DNA of 64,000 nucleotides from Paranoxybacillus vitaminiphilus (GTDB lineage Bacteria > Bacillota > Bacilli > Bacillales > Anoxybacillaceae): NCBI RefSeq assembly GCF_003259935.1, contig NZ_QLMH01000009.1, forward strand, positions 58,967-122,966, read 5' to 3'. Position 1 is the first letter of the stretch. Every line of letters starts with the position of its first letter. Of this stretch, positions 18,283 through 26,546 are shown one piece after another. The notes beneath the pieces are model-generated. The model was not told the origin of the DNA. It did no database searches and saw only the letters and a list, made by a program, of their open reading frames with translations. Position numbers and translations under genes: made by a program.

Positions 18283-19281
18283 ATGGATACAATCTTAATG
18301 CTAACCGTTTTAATTGTTATTTTTGCTTTAGCGTTTGATTTTATTAACGGATTTCATGATACAGCAAACGCGATTGCAACATCCGTTTCGACAAGAGCGC
18401 TAACACCTCGTCAAGCAATCATTTTGGCGGCTGTCATGAACTTTGTCGGCGCGTTAACATTTACAGGAGTGGCGAAGACGATCACAAAAGATATTGTTGA
18501 CCCGTTTGCGTTAGAAAACGGTCCTGTCGTGATTTTAGCGGCATTAACGGCAGCGATTGCCTGGAACTTGATTACGTGGTATTACGGCATTCCAAGCAGC
18601 TCTTCACACGCGTTAATCGGTTCCATTGCCGGTGCAGCAATTTCAGCTGCCGGTTTCGGAATTTTAAACTATGAAGGATTTCTTAAAATTTTACAATCGT
18701 TAATTATTTCACCGTTTCTTGCTTTAGCGGTCGGTTTTATTGTCATGAGCCTTTTCCGTATTATGTTTAAAAATGCAAACTTAACAAGAACAACAAGAGG
18801 ATTCCGGATGTTCCAAGTGGTAACAGCAGCCATGCAGGCGTATACACACGGAACAAACGATGCGCAAAAAGCGATGGGAATTATTACAATGGCATTAATT
18901 GCAGCCAATTATCATGCAACGACAGATATTCCTGAATGGGTGCGCATCTCTGCGGCTCTTGCTATGGGACTTGGCACTTCCGTCGGCGGATGGAAAATTA
19001 TTAAAACAGTCGGCGGAAAAATTATGAAAATTCGCCCTGTCAACGGAGCTGCCGCTGACCTTTCATCGGCAATGATTATTTTTGCGGCAACTACTTTCCA
19101 TTTGCCTGTAAGTACTACGCATGTTATTTCATCAGCCATCATGGGTGTTGGTGCAGCGCAACGCGTGAAAGGTGTCAAATGGGGAGTAGCACAGCGGATT
19201 GTATTGACGTGGATCATTACATTGCCTATTTCTGCACTTATTGCCGGTTTTGTTTACCAAGTATTAAAACTATTTTTCTAA
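18283..19281 (+). CDS. pit: Low-affinity inorganic phosphate transporter, PiT family
   Basis: 332-residue membrane protein with about ten hydrophobic segments. PiT signatures are GFHDTANAIATSVSTRAL near the N terminus and AYTHGTNDAQKAMG mid-protein (the two inverted GANDVAN-type repeats), with IPSSSSHALIGS and PVSTTHVISSAIMG. It imports phosphate with protons or cations, probably as metal-phosphate. Co-transcribed with the DUF47 gene. Confidence 0.95.
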   Translation: MDTILMLTVLIVIFALAFDFINGFHDTANAIATSVSTRALTPRQAIILAAVMNFVGALTFTGVAKTITKDIVDPFALENGPVVILAALTAAIAWNLITWYYGIPSSSSHALIGSIAGAAISAAGFGILNYEGFLKILQSLIISPFLALAVGFIVMSLFRIMFKNANLTRTTRGFRMFQVVTAAMQAYTHGTNDAQKAMGIITMALIAANYHATTDIPEWVRISAALAMGLGTSVGGWKIIKTVGGKIMKIRPVNGAAADLSSAMIIFAATTFHLPVSTTHVISSAIMGVGAAQRVKGVKWGVAQRIVLTWIITLPISALIAGFVYQVLKLFF

Positions 19282-19283
19282 CA

Positions 19284-19326
19284 TAATAAAAAGTGCATGT
19301 CGTTTACGACATGCACTTTTTATTAT
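19284..19326. terminator. Bidirectional terminator between pit and bioY
   Basis: Perfect stem AAAAAGTGCATGTCGT / ACGACATGCACTTTTT. Confidence 0.92.
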
Positions 19327-19327
19327 G

Positions 19328-19933
19328 TTAAGCGATGTGGCGTGTATAAGAAGACGCTTTTTGCAACGAGAAATAAATGCGCGGCGCGATTATTCCGGCA
19401 ACAACAGATAGGATAATGTCTTTTGGAAGCGGGGCGAGCATCCAGCTCCAGACAAGCGCATAGGAGAACCCTTCTGGCGCTTGAGCCCAAAACTTAAAAG
19501 CAAAGTACATCCAGTTCGTTCCAACGACATAGTTAATCACCATGCCAATTAATGTAGCAACGACAAATCGCATAACAGAAGGTTTTCCGCTGCTTTTTTC
19601 AATAATAAGACCAGTTACATAAGCGGCAAGAATAAACGATAAAATAAAGCCAAATGTCGGGCGGACAATCATGCCGAAGCCGCCAGAAAATTGGGCAAAT
19701 ACTGGTGCACCGAACAAACCGACGAACATATAAACCGTCATTGCTAAAGCTCCGAGGCGACGGCCTAAAAGAGCTCCGGCTAGCACGCAGAAAAATGTTT
19801 GGAGTGTAATTGGTACGCTGCCGATCACTAAAAACGGTGCCCATGATGTAATATTTGCGCCAATCGCCATTAACGCGACAAACATTCCGACTAAGGTAAG
19901 ATCAAGTGCGCGGAATCTTGGTTGATTAGACAT
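19328..19933 (-). CDS. bioY: Biotin transporter substrate-capture subunit BioY
   Basis: 201-residue membrane protein of the BioY S-component family (B. subtilis YuiG). Family segments are LVGMFVALMAIGANI, GSVPITLQTFFCVLAGALLG, PVFAQFSGGFG and PTFGFILSFILAAYVTG. BioY binds biotin with high affinity and works with a shared ECF energising module, whose genes are not in this window. A BirA-type operator overlaps its ribosome-binding site, so repression by biotin-bound BirA is expected. Confidence 0.95.
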   Translation of the reverse strand: MSNQPRFRALDLTLVGMFVALMAIGANITSWAPFLVIGSVPITLQTFFCVLAGALLGRRLGALAMTVYMFVGLFGAPVFAQFSGGFGMIVRPTFGFILSFILAAYVTGLIIEKSSGKPSVMRFVVATLIGMVINYVVGTNWMYFAFKFWAQAPEGFSYALVWSWMLAPLPKDIILSVVAGIIAPRIYFSLQKASSYTRHIA

Positions 19934-19934
19934 A

Positions 19935-19963
19935 TGTTAACCTCCTACTATATATAGTTAACA
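19935..19963 (-). promoter_or_regulatory. BirA operator overlapping the bioY ribosome-binding site
   Basis: Inverted arms TGTTAAC and GTTAACA 15 bases apart, with the AGGAGG ribosome-binding site of bioY between them. This is the form of the Bacillus BirA site (TTGTTAACC, 14-16 bases, GGTTAACAA). Confidence 0.75.
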
Positions 19964-20198
19964 AAATCGTATCGAATAACGGGAAATATGTCAATCTTAT
20001 TTTTGGAAGGGCTGACAATTGCAATTAGGAAGAGAAAATTTATTTGTATAGATTAGAAAAGCGATAGGCTAGGATTTATGAAACAAAGTTTATTTACGTA
20101 GTTATTTTTCTCATATAAAAATTTCTATGTCCTTGCATGTTCTGTTTGTCATCTGTAAAAACTATCTTTACACTATATCATTATTTTAGGTGGGAATT

Positions 20199-20300
20199 AT
20201 GAACGATTTTAACGATTATGTAAAAGAAATTGAGAAGGGAAGTAAAATGGGAGCGAACGAAGATATTGTTCATGTTAGTTGCATAGCGATAGCAGATTGA
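20199..20300 (+). CDS. Small unrecognised ORF, possibly a decayed gene start
   Basis: A 33-codon frame (MNDFNDYVKEIEKGSKMG...) with AGGTGGG upstream of its ATG. After its TGA, other-frame peptides continue (AGIDDKAVKGTLDKCCSQVV...) to about 20420, as if one gene had decayed. I recognise neither part. The rest of 19964-20481 shows no other gene or clear site. Confidence 0.3.
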   Translation: MNDFNDYVKEIEKGSKMGANEDIVHVSCIAIAD

Positions 20301-20481
20301 TTAAATAATGTGGGATCGACCGGCGGGTATTGACGATAAGGCGGTAAAGGGAACGCTGGATAAGTGTTGCAGCCAAGTTGTTGATATGGTGCAGTGGGAT
20401 ATGCACTATAAAAATACATAATCCATCATCCTTTCCTTTGTAAAATTATAAAATTTCCTCTTTACTATATGTAGGAAAAAT

Positions 20482-20518
20482 AAAAAAGAGCGCGTTCGCT
20501 TTATGAACGCGCTTTTCT
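20482..20518. terminator. Terminator after the ArsB/NhaD-type gene
   Basis: Stem AAAAGAGCGCGTTC / GAACGCGCTTTT. Confidence 0.85.
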
Positions 20519-20532
20519 TAGAAAATCAATTT

Positions 20533-21861
20533 CTACATGAGATAACGAATCCAAATATAGACATGTGAGATAAGCAGAGCAATGAGCGTTAAAGGGGCTC
20601 CGATTTTTAAGAAATCCATATAACTGAATCCGTGCCCTTCACGCGACGCCATTCCTGCCACAATGACGTTTGCGGATGCCCCGATGAGCGTTCCGTTTCC
20701 GCCTAGGCAGGCTCCTAATGCTAACGACCACCATAGCACGTCAATTTGCGGGGAGTCAGGGGATAAGCCCATGCCGACTGCCATATCCTGGATAAGCGGG
20801 ATCATTGTTGCGACAAACGGAATGTTATCAATCGTTGCTGAAGCAATTCCTGATACCCAAAGAATTAAATAAGAGGCAACAGAAATGTCTCCGCCGGTTA
20901 TTTCTAAGGCATGCTCCGCTAAGCTCTTAATTAAGCCGATGTCGACAAGTCCACCGACCAATGTAAATAAGCCGGCAAAGAAGAAAATCGTTACCCATTC
21001 GACAGAAGCGAAGACGTCTTCAAGCTCATGTTCTTTAACGCCGATTAACATTAAAATAATTGCCCCTGTCATTGCGATAACCGCTGCATCGAGATGGATA
21101 ACGGAATGGAGAATGAAGCCTAAAATCGTCAATCCTAATACGGTTACCGATTTTTTTAATAGAACAGCATCTTTGATATACTCCCTTTCATCGATTGTCA
21201 TTAGTTGTTCAATCAGCTTTTGATCAGATTTCAGTTGCTTGCGATAAATAAAATAAAGAATGCTGACAGTAACAAGCATGATAACGATTACAACAGGTGT
21301 TAAATTAAATAGAAAGTCGTTAAAATCAAGATGCTTGTTCGCTGAGCCGATCATAATGTTCGGCGGGTCTCCGATTAATGTTGCGGTTCCGCCAATATTG
21401 GAAAATAATACTTCTGAGATTAAATAAGGTACAGGATTGACACGCAATATTTTTGTAATGGAAAATGTTACAGGAACGATTAACAATACGGTAGTAACGT
21501 TATCGAGAAATGCCGATAACGTAGCTGTTAACAATGATAAAATGACTAAAATATTAATCGGATTTCCTTTTGCCATTTTTGCTGCTTTAATAGCGACATA
21601 TTGGAAAAATCCCGATTTACTTGTAATGCTGACAAGAATCATCATCCCGATAAGGAGGGTAATCGTTCCCCACTCAATATGATGCGTATACGCCTTATGC
21701 AAATCAACGATGCCGAACGCAATCATGAATGCCGCGCCAAGCAAAGCAATTACAGCACGATTGATTTTTTCAGAAATGATGATGGCGTAAGTAACTAAAA
21801 AGATGACGATTGCTAAGTAATACTGAAAGTTCGAAACTTCGTGCGTTACTGTTCCATGCAA
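20533..21861 (-). CDS. ArsB/NhaD-superfamily anion or Na+/H+ permease
   Basis: 442-residue integral membrane protein of the ion-transporter superfamily (ArsB, NhaD, SLC13). It has about 11 hydrophobic segments and paired motifs: LSAFLDNVTTVLLIVPV and IGGTATLIGDPPNIMIG in the first half, ASATIDNIPFVATMIPL and LGGNGTLIGASANVIVAG in the second. The inverted-repeat architecture is characteristic. No arsenic genes or arsR are nearby, so the substrate is open; it could be arsenite, citrate or sodium/proton exchange. Confidence 0.87.
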   Translation of the reverse strand: MHGTVTHEVSNFQYYLAIVIFLVTYAIIISEKINRAVIALLGAAFMIAFGIVDLHKAYTHHIEWGTITLLIGMMILVSITSKSGFFQYVAIKAAKMAKGNPINILVILSLLTATLSAFLDNVTTVLLIVPVTFSITKILRVNPVPYLISEVLFSNIGGTATLIGDPPNIMIGSANKHLDFNDFLFNLTPVVIVIMLVTVSILYFIYRKQLKSDQKLIEQLMTIDEREYIKDAVLLKKSVTVLGLTILGFILHSVIHLDAAVIAMTGAIILMLIGVKEHELEDVFASVEWVTIFFFAGLFTLVGGLVDIGLIKSLAEHALEITGGDISVASYLILWVSGIASATIDNIPFVATMIPLIQDMAVGMGLSPDSPQIDVLWWSLALGACLGGNGTLIGASANVIVAGMASREGHGFSYMDFLKIGAPLTLIALLISHVYIWIRYLM

Positions 21862-21889
21862 TGGTCTTCATCCCTTCATAAATTGTAAT

Positions 21890-22321
21890 TTATTTTTCAT
21901 TGACTGGACCGCCGCATGATGGACAACTTAATTTAGTTCCATCCGTATGCAGTTCTCGAAGATAGAAGGAAAATTGACAACTATCGCAAGTAAGTTCCGT
22001 TAAGCGGTCAATAAATAATTTGTGTGATGTACGGCCGGGAATGGAGGTATCGACTACTTCGACATGGATATCTTCCCGTGATTCATCTTCCTCTAATACA
22101 AGCCCTTCTTTCTCATCTTTCGTTCTCCACCCATGATCAAGAATGTGTTGTTCAAGCTGGCTGTGTGAAGAATGATGAAGCATATCTTCAGCAAGCTTCA
22201 TTAACTGTTTATTTGTAAGGGAATCAAAATTTACAGCTGGCTTTTGTTTGTTCCAGTAGCCTCTTAGCTGCTCTTCTGTGAAAATGAATGTTACAATTTT
22301 ATGGATAATAACGTTTTTCAA
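21890..22321 (-). CDS. Hypothetical protein with C-terminal zinc ribbon
   Basis: 143-residue protein I cannot name. The N terminus is helical (SLTNKQLMKLAEDMLHH), the middle is acidic (EGLVLEEDESREDIHVEVVD), and the C terminus has LTCDSCQF...LSCPSCGGP, two CxxC pairs that form a plausible zinc ribbon. It lies 28 bases downstream of, that is before, the permease gene on the same strand, so they may be co-transcribed. AGGAGG precedes the ATG. Confidence 0.7.
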   Translation of the reverse strand: MKNVIIHKIVTFIFTEEQLRGYWNKQKPAVNFDSLTNKQLMKLAEDMLHHSSHSQLEQHILDHGWRTKDEKEGLVLEEDESREDIHVEVVDTSIPGRTSHKLFIDRLTELTCDSCQFSFYLRELHTDGTKLSCPSCGGPVNEK

Positions 22322-22404
22322 GCCCCCAATCCTCCTTTTTGCGATGACGTATGAGTACGGTATATTTGTTTTTAATCACATCTTCCAAATATTATAGGAC
22401 AACC

Positions 22405-22625
22405 TTATTCATCTTCCAATATAAATTCGAAATCCTTAAAAATTTTTTGCTTCATTACTGTGTAAATAGGTTAAAAACAGTTCTGCCTCTTTCTTATGAG
22501 GAGATGACTGAATAACCCCTGCTTCATATACAATAGGCTCGTGAAAAGAATGTAATTTTTGGTTCGGCTGAGTTAGCGCAGCCGAATAACAGAAAAATAA
22601 GCAATAAATGAATCCATTTTTTCAT
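22405..22625 (-). pseudogene. Internally deleted molybdate-binding protein (modA-like) remnant
   Basis: On the minus strand an ATG at 22625 opens a lipoprotein signal (MKKWIHLLLIFLLFGCANS), which soon shifts frame. A second reading gives EPIVYEAGVIQSS..HKKEAELFLTYLHSNEAK, the C-terminal segment of ModA-type receptors. The roughly 180 residues normally between them are missing and the end is frameshifted. No modBC is nearby. This explains most of the gap between the zinc-ribbon gene and yufK. Confidence 0.6.
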
Positions 22626-22683
22626 GCTATTATTCCCACTCTATAGTGTATTTTTTATAATGAAAACGTAGGAGGATGTATTT

Positions 22684-23241
22684 ATGAAAAATACATATGT
22701 AACCGGATATTTGCCGCTCATTGCAATTATATTATACAGCATGGCTTTCGGCATTTATGCGGAAACAGAAATCATTCGTTTATTAAAAAAATTTGGCTTA
22801 TACAGCGGAATGTTAGAGTTTTTTTCGGAAAACGGAATAAAACTTACTCTTTTTTTCCTCGCAAGTTTACTTTTTTTTATGTTTTTTTCCGCCTTAAAAT
22901 TGATTGCTGATACGATGATTCAGCTGTCGATGTTATTTTTTTCAAAAGATCGACAAGGGGCCGTTTTAAATGAAATTCGTTTTGGCTCGTTGTTTTACGT
23001 TTTAAGTGGAATGCTGTCCCTTCTGTTTGTCAATGATATTGTCGTTATGGTTGTTCTCTTTTTAGTGACAACGCTCGCATATTTTATTTACTTTGTTTAT
23101 AAAACGTATTCAACGTTACCGCTGACAGGCCTTGTTGGAATGGTGTTTTTTCATGTTGCGTTTTGGTTTGCGTTTATGTTAACGATTGTTTATGTATGTA
23201 TAAAACTGTATAACGGTTTTTTAGAGAGCCTGCCCCTTTAA
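22684..23241 (+). CDS. yufK: YufK-like membrane protein (DUF5366)
   Basis: 185-residue membrane protein with about five hydrophobic segments (LPLIAIILYSMAFGIYA, LFFLASLLFFMFFSALKLI, LFYVLSGMLSLLFVND and others). Size and position next to pbpD match B. subtilis YufK. Function unknown. AGGAGGA precedes the ATG. A hairpin terminator and a palindromic repeat follow. Confidence 0.85.
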   Translation: MKNTYVTGYLPLIAIILYSMAFGIYAETEIIRLLKKFGLYSGMLEFFSENGIKLTLFFLASLLFFMFFSALKLIADTMIQLSMLFFSKDRQGAVLNEIRFGSLFYVLSGMLSLLFVNDIVVMVVLFLVTTLAYFIYFVYKTYSTLPLTGLVGMVFFHVAFWFAFMLTIVYVCIKLYNGFLESLPL

Positions 23242-23251
23242 TAAAATAATG

Positions 23252-23294
23252 AAAAACAAGAGGTTGACGATAGCTGGTCAGCTTCTTGTTTTTT
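23252..23294 (+). terminator. Terminator after yufK
   Basis: Stem AAAAACAAGAGGTTGAC / GGTCAGCTTCTTGTTTTT followed by T. Confidence 0.82.
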
Positions 23295-23300
23295 ATTAAG

Positions 23301-23399
23301 GAGGCTCGTTCAAAGGAAACAAAGTCTCAGACCTCACAATACAATGGATATTTAATAATTGTAAGCTGCTCGTGAGGTTAGGCATTTATGGGGCAGCTC
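23301..23399 (-). repeat. GGCTGACC palindromic repeat; supplies the pbpD stop codon
   Basis: Left end GAGGCTCG, inner AAAGTCTCAGACCTCACAA and CGTGAGGTTAGGCATTTATG, right end GGGCAGCTC. The convergent pbpD frame runs into its right end and stops there. Confidence 0.8.
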
Positions 23400-25209
23400 T
23401 TTGCATAATCGTTTTCCAAATATGTAAATGCGGTGTTTGTTTGCTTATCGCTTCCATATTTGCTGGCTTGTCCTGGCCAACCCATACGCCGGCAGTATAA
23501 TGATTGGTAAGCCCGATGAACCATAAATCTTTATAATCGTTTGTCGTTCCTGTTTTTCCGCCGATATAAGGGCTTGGAAAATAAGCTTTTTTCGCTGTTC
23601 CTTCTTTTACGACTTCGGCGAGCATTTGCCGCATTGTATCATTTGTCTTTTTGCTCCAAATTTTCTTTGCGTGCTGCGGACGTTCATACAGCACATTTCC
23701 TTGTAAATCTGTTACTTTGCGAATGGCATATGCTTTTTGGAATATTCCATCATGGGCAAACGTCGTATAGGCGTTTGTTAATTCAAGCGGTGTCATTCCT
23801 TTTGTAAAGCCGCCAATCGCTGCCGGAAGCGCATAGTCTTTAGTTGTCAGACCGCTGAACGCAAATTTTTGCAAATAGGCAAATGCTTGCTCAATTCCAA
23901 TTTTATTAAGCAGCCGTACGGCCGGCGTGTTATATGAATATTGAAGCGCGGTTTCCAGCGTTACCATTCCGTAAGTGCGATTGCTGTAGTTTTTTGGACA
24001 GTAACCATTTTTACAAAACGCTCCTGCACTAACAAGCGAATAAGGAGTTGCTCGAAATCGATCGATATAAGGACCGTACACAAGCAGCGGTTTAATGGCG
24101 GAACCGGGCTGGCGATATGCTTGAAAAGCGCGGTGAAAGTCAAATTTTTTGTAATGTTTGCCGCCGGTTAAAGCGATAATTTCATCGGCTGTGTGATCGA
24201 TAACAACAGCTGCTCCCTGCACATTTTTGTACGGAAGATACGTTTGAATGGCATTGATGGCTGTCTGTTGAATATTTGGATCAAGAGACGTATAAATCCG
24301 CACTCCCGATTGCAATACTTCGCTTGCCCGCTTGTCCAATTGTTCACCGCTGATTCCTTCTTTAAGGGCAATGAGTTGTTTTAATTCATCGTACACATAT
24401 GTAACATAATCAGGAAAACGGTCAACCGGCTTTTGCAAGCGCAAGGAAATGGGTTGTGAACGCGCTGCATGGAAGGTTTCCTTGTTAATCATCCCTTTGT
24501 CAAAAAGAATTTGCAGGATGCGTTCCTGCCGTTTTTTCGTTTCGGTAAAATGAGTGAGCGGGTCATATAATGACGGGTTGTTAGGAATTGCACATATAAA
24601 CGCAAGTTCCCCAATGCTTAATTGCTTAAGCGGGCGGCTGAAATAGTATTGAGCCGCCGTTTCGATTCCGTAAACACCGTGTTGGAAATAAATCGCATTT
24701 AAGTATAATTCTAAAATTTCATCTTTTGTCAGCTTTTTCTCTAGTTGGTAAGCGTAAAGCAATTCACTTAATTTCCGGTTCCATGTTTTTTCGTGATTTA
24801 AAAAAAGATTTCGCGCAAGTTGCTGCGTAATGGTGCTGCCGCCTTGTTCAAGCAAACCGCTTTTTGCGTTGACAATCGCGGCCCGGGTTACTCCTGCTAT
24901 GTCGAATCCGGAATGTTCATAGAAGCGGGAGTCTTCTGTTACAATGAATATTTGTTTTGCAATATCTGGTATCTCTTTTAACGGAATGTATTTTCTTTTT
25001 TGCTCGTTCACATGTTCGGAAATCAATTCGTTATTTCGGTCATAAATATAACTGTTTTGCTGCAAATGAATATCGTTGATCTGGATTTTTTCTTCAAGGA
25101 CTGCGGAAACAGGTTTGACGTTGTTCCATTCTTCTTCAATTTTTAAAATGAGTATATAAAAGCAGGACAAGGTAAAAAAAGTCAATAAATATCCAATGAT
25201 TGTACGCAC
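23386..25209 (-). CDS. pbpD: Class A penicillin-binding protein (PBP4-like)
   Basis: 607-residue bifunctional peptidoglycan synthase anchored by an N-terminal segment (IIGYLLTFFTLSCFYILIL). The GT51 glycosyltransferase domain has EDSRFYEHSG with catalytic E92, GGSTITQQLARN and KLSELLYAYQLEKKL. The transpeptidase domain has the SxxK serine in PGSAIKP (near 368), SYN, and GGKTGTTNDYKDLWF (near 550). Gene order (yufK, pbpD, kapD) matches B. subtilis. The final residues RAAP and the TAA are encoded by the adjacent repeat, so the C terminus was altered by its insertion; both catalytic domains are intact. Confidence 0.95.
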   Translation of the reverse strand: MRTIIGYLLTFFTLSCFYILILKIEEEWNNVKPVSAVLEEKIQINDIHLQQNSYIYDRNNELISEHVNEQKRKYIPLKEIPDIAKQIFIVTEDSRFYEHSGFDIAGVTRAAIVNAKSGLLEQGGSTITQQLARNLFLNHEKTWNRKLSELLYAYQLEKKLTKDEILELYLNAIYFQHGVYGIETAAQYYFSRPLKQLSIGELAFICAIPNNPSLYDPLTHFTETKKRQERILQILFDKGMINKETFHAARSQPISLRLQKPVDRFPDYVTYVYDELKQLIALKEGISGEQLDKRASEVLQSGVRIYTSLDPNIQQTAINAIQTYLPYKNVQGAAVVIDHTADEIIALTGGKHYKKFDFHRAFQAYRQPGSAIKPLLVYGPYIDRFRATPYSLVSAGAFCKNGYCPKNYSNRTYGMVTLETALQYSYNTPAVRLLNKIGIEQAFAYLQKFAFSGLTTKDYALPAAIGGFTKGMTPLELTNAYTTFAHDGIFQKAYAIRKVTDLQGNVLYERPQHAKKIWSKKTNDTMRQMLAEVVKEGTAKKAYFPSPYIGGKTGTTNDYKDLWFIGLTNHYTAGVWVGQDKPANMEAISKQTPHLHIWKTIMQRAAP

Positions 25210-25460
25210 TTATTTGCCACTTCCTTCGTAAAAAAGAAGCTATGTTTCATACTATCATTTTCCATACATACAGAGAAACGGTCAATGCTAGGCTAATAGT
25301 TTGAATATTCCGCCTCTTTTTAAATATTTTGCGAAAAAAAACGTAAAAGAATGGAATCTCATGATATAATGAAAATAATATCACTGGTCGAAATAATATT
25401 TTTGCTTTGTTATTGAAAAGGCTGTAATATGTGTTTTTTTGAAAAGGGAGGGACGGAGAT

Positions 25461-26084
25461 GTGAAGGAAAGACATCAGTATTTATTTCTTGACTTTGAGT
25501 TTACGATGCCCGAGAGTAAAAGAAATCCGCGCGGTTTTTTTCCGGAAATTATTGAAGTCGGTCTTGTTTCCGTACTAAATGGGGAAATTTATGATCAATT
25601 TTCTTCTTATGTAAAGCCGATTAAATTTCCAATTTTGACAGAAAGATGTAAGTCGTTTTTAAATATCACCCAAGAACAAGTAGACAAAGGCATTAGCTTT
25701 GAAGAACTTGTCGGCTGGCTGAGAGAATATGACAGCCTGTATCCAAGTACGGTTATTACATGGGGAAATATGGATATGAAAGTACTCAGGCATAACTGCT
25801 CGCAAGCGGGTCTCCCATTTCCGTTCACCGGTGAGCATCGCGATTTAGCGATGGAATATAAAAAGTTTTTTGGGGAGCAAAATCAAACTGGTTTATGGAA
25901 AGCCGTACAAGAGTATGGAAATGAAGGGGTCGGCAAGCATCATTGTGCGCTTGATGACGCGTTCACGACGTATAATATTTTCAAGCTGATTGAAAAGGAT
26001 AAAAAATATATGGCGAAACCAAAACCGACGACGATTGGCGACCGTGTTGACTTCAGCAAGCTGTTAAGTAAATTTGCTTTGTAA
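25461..26084 (+). CDS. kapD: 3'-5' exonuclease KapD
   Basis: 207-residue DEDDh exonuclease. Catalytic residues are D11 and E13 in FLDFEFTMPE, D105 in WGNMDMKVL, and H161 with D165/D166 in HHCALDDA. B. subtilis KapD inhibits the KinA route into the sporulation phosphorelay; the enzymatic target is unknown. Start is GTG at 25461 behind AAGGGAGGGACGGAG. The kinB-kapB pair found near it in B. subtilis is absent here. A palindromic repeat begins two bases after the stop. Confidence 0.93.
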   Translation: MKERHQYLFLDFEFTMPESKRNPRGFFPEIIEVGLVSVLNGEIYDQFSSYVKPIKFPILTERCKSFLNITQEQVDKGISFEELVGWLREYDSLYPSTVITWGNMDMKVLRHNCSQAGLPFPFTGEHRDLAMEYKKFFGEQNQTGLWKAVQEYGNEGVGKHHCALDDAFTTYNIFKLIEKDKKYMAKPKPTTIGDRVDFSKLLSKFAL

Positions 26085-26086
26085 TA

Positions 26087-26190
26087 GGGGCTGACCGATA
26101 AATGTCTGATCTCATGTGCTTTTCGCAATAATCGTCCATTCACTATATATTGCATTGCGGGGTCTGACGTTTTGTTTTTGGGTCAGCCCC
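26087..26190 (+). repeat. GGCTGACC palindromic repeat
   Basis: GGGGCTGACC and GGTCAGCCCC outer arms, inner AATGTCTGATCTCATGTGC and GCGGGGTCTGACGTTTTG, directly behind kapD, T-rich after. Confidence 0.9.
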
Positions 26191-26275
26191 TTATTTATTT
26201 CCAAAAGTAGAAGTGTCCGGAACATCTCTGATATAATATGATTATAAATCTATATGTATGAAAGGTTGTCGAAAG

Positions 26276-26485
26276 ATGCTATTAAATTATATATTAAACT
26301 TATTTTTATATTTTCCGGAAGATAAATCGGAATACATTCCGGCGGCGATTACGTTTACGCTTTTTATGATTGCTGCGGTATTGACGATGCGTTTCATTAT
26401 AAAAATTTCTAAGCATCAGGAAGAAAAGGCAAAAGAATTTGAGGAACGATTGAGAAAACAAAATATAATAAAAGACCAGCAATAG
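26276..26485 (+). CDS. Small membrane protein, unrecognised
   Basis: 69-residue protein with one strong hydrophobic segment (AAITFTLFMIAAVLTMRFII, about 23-42) and a charged, probably coiled C-terminal helix (SKHQEEKAKEFEERLRKQ). An upstream ATG at 26258 is also possible; AAAGG lies between them. Frame and composition look coding. I do not recognise the family. Confidence 0.6.
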   Translation: MLLNYILNLFLYFPEDKSEYIPAAITFTLFMIAAVLTMRFIIKISKHQEEKAKEFEERLRKQNIIKDQQ

Positions 26486-26514
26486 TTATAGATATCGTTT
26501 GTTTAGGAAACACT

Positions 26515-26543
26515 AGACCCAAAAACGTGTTTTTGGAGGGTCT
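26515..26543 (+). promoter_or_regulatory. Hairpin enclosing the ribosome-binding site of the superoxide dismutase gene
   Basis: AGACCC-AAAAAC, 2-base loop, GTTTTT-(GGA)-GGGTCT. The GGAGGG ribosome-binding site is partly inside the 3' arm, and the GTG start is 4 bases beyond. Confidence 0.45.
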
Positions 26544-26546
26544 TAC

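Noticed and set aside
20199..20420. A real gene between bioY and the permease
   Set aside because: Only a 33-codon frame with later fragments; kept as a low-confidence remnant, not as a supported protein.
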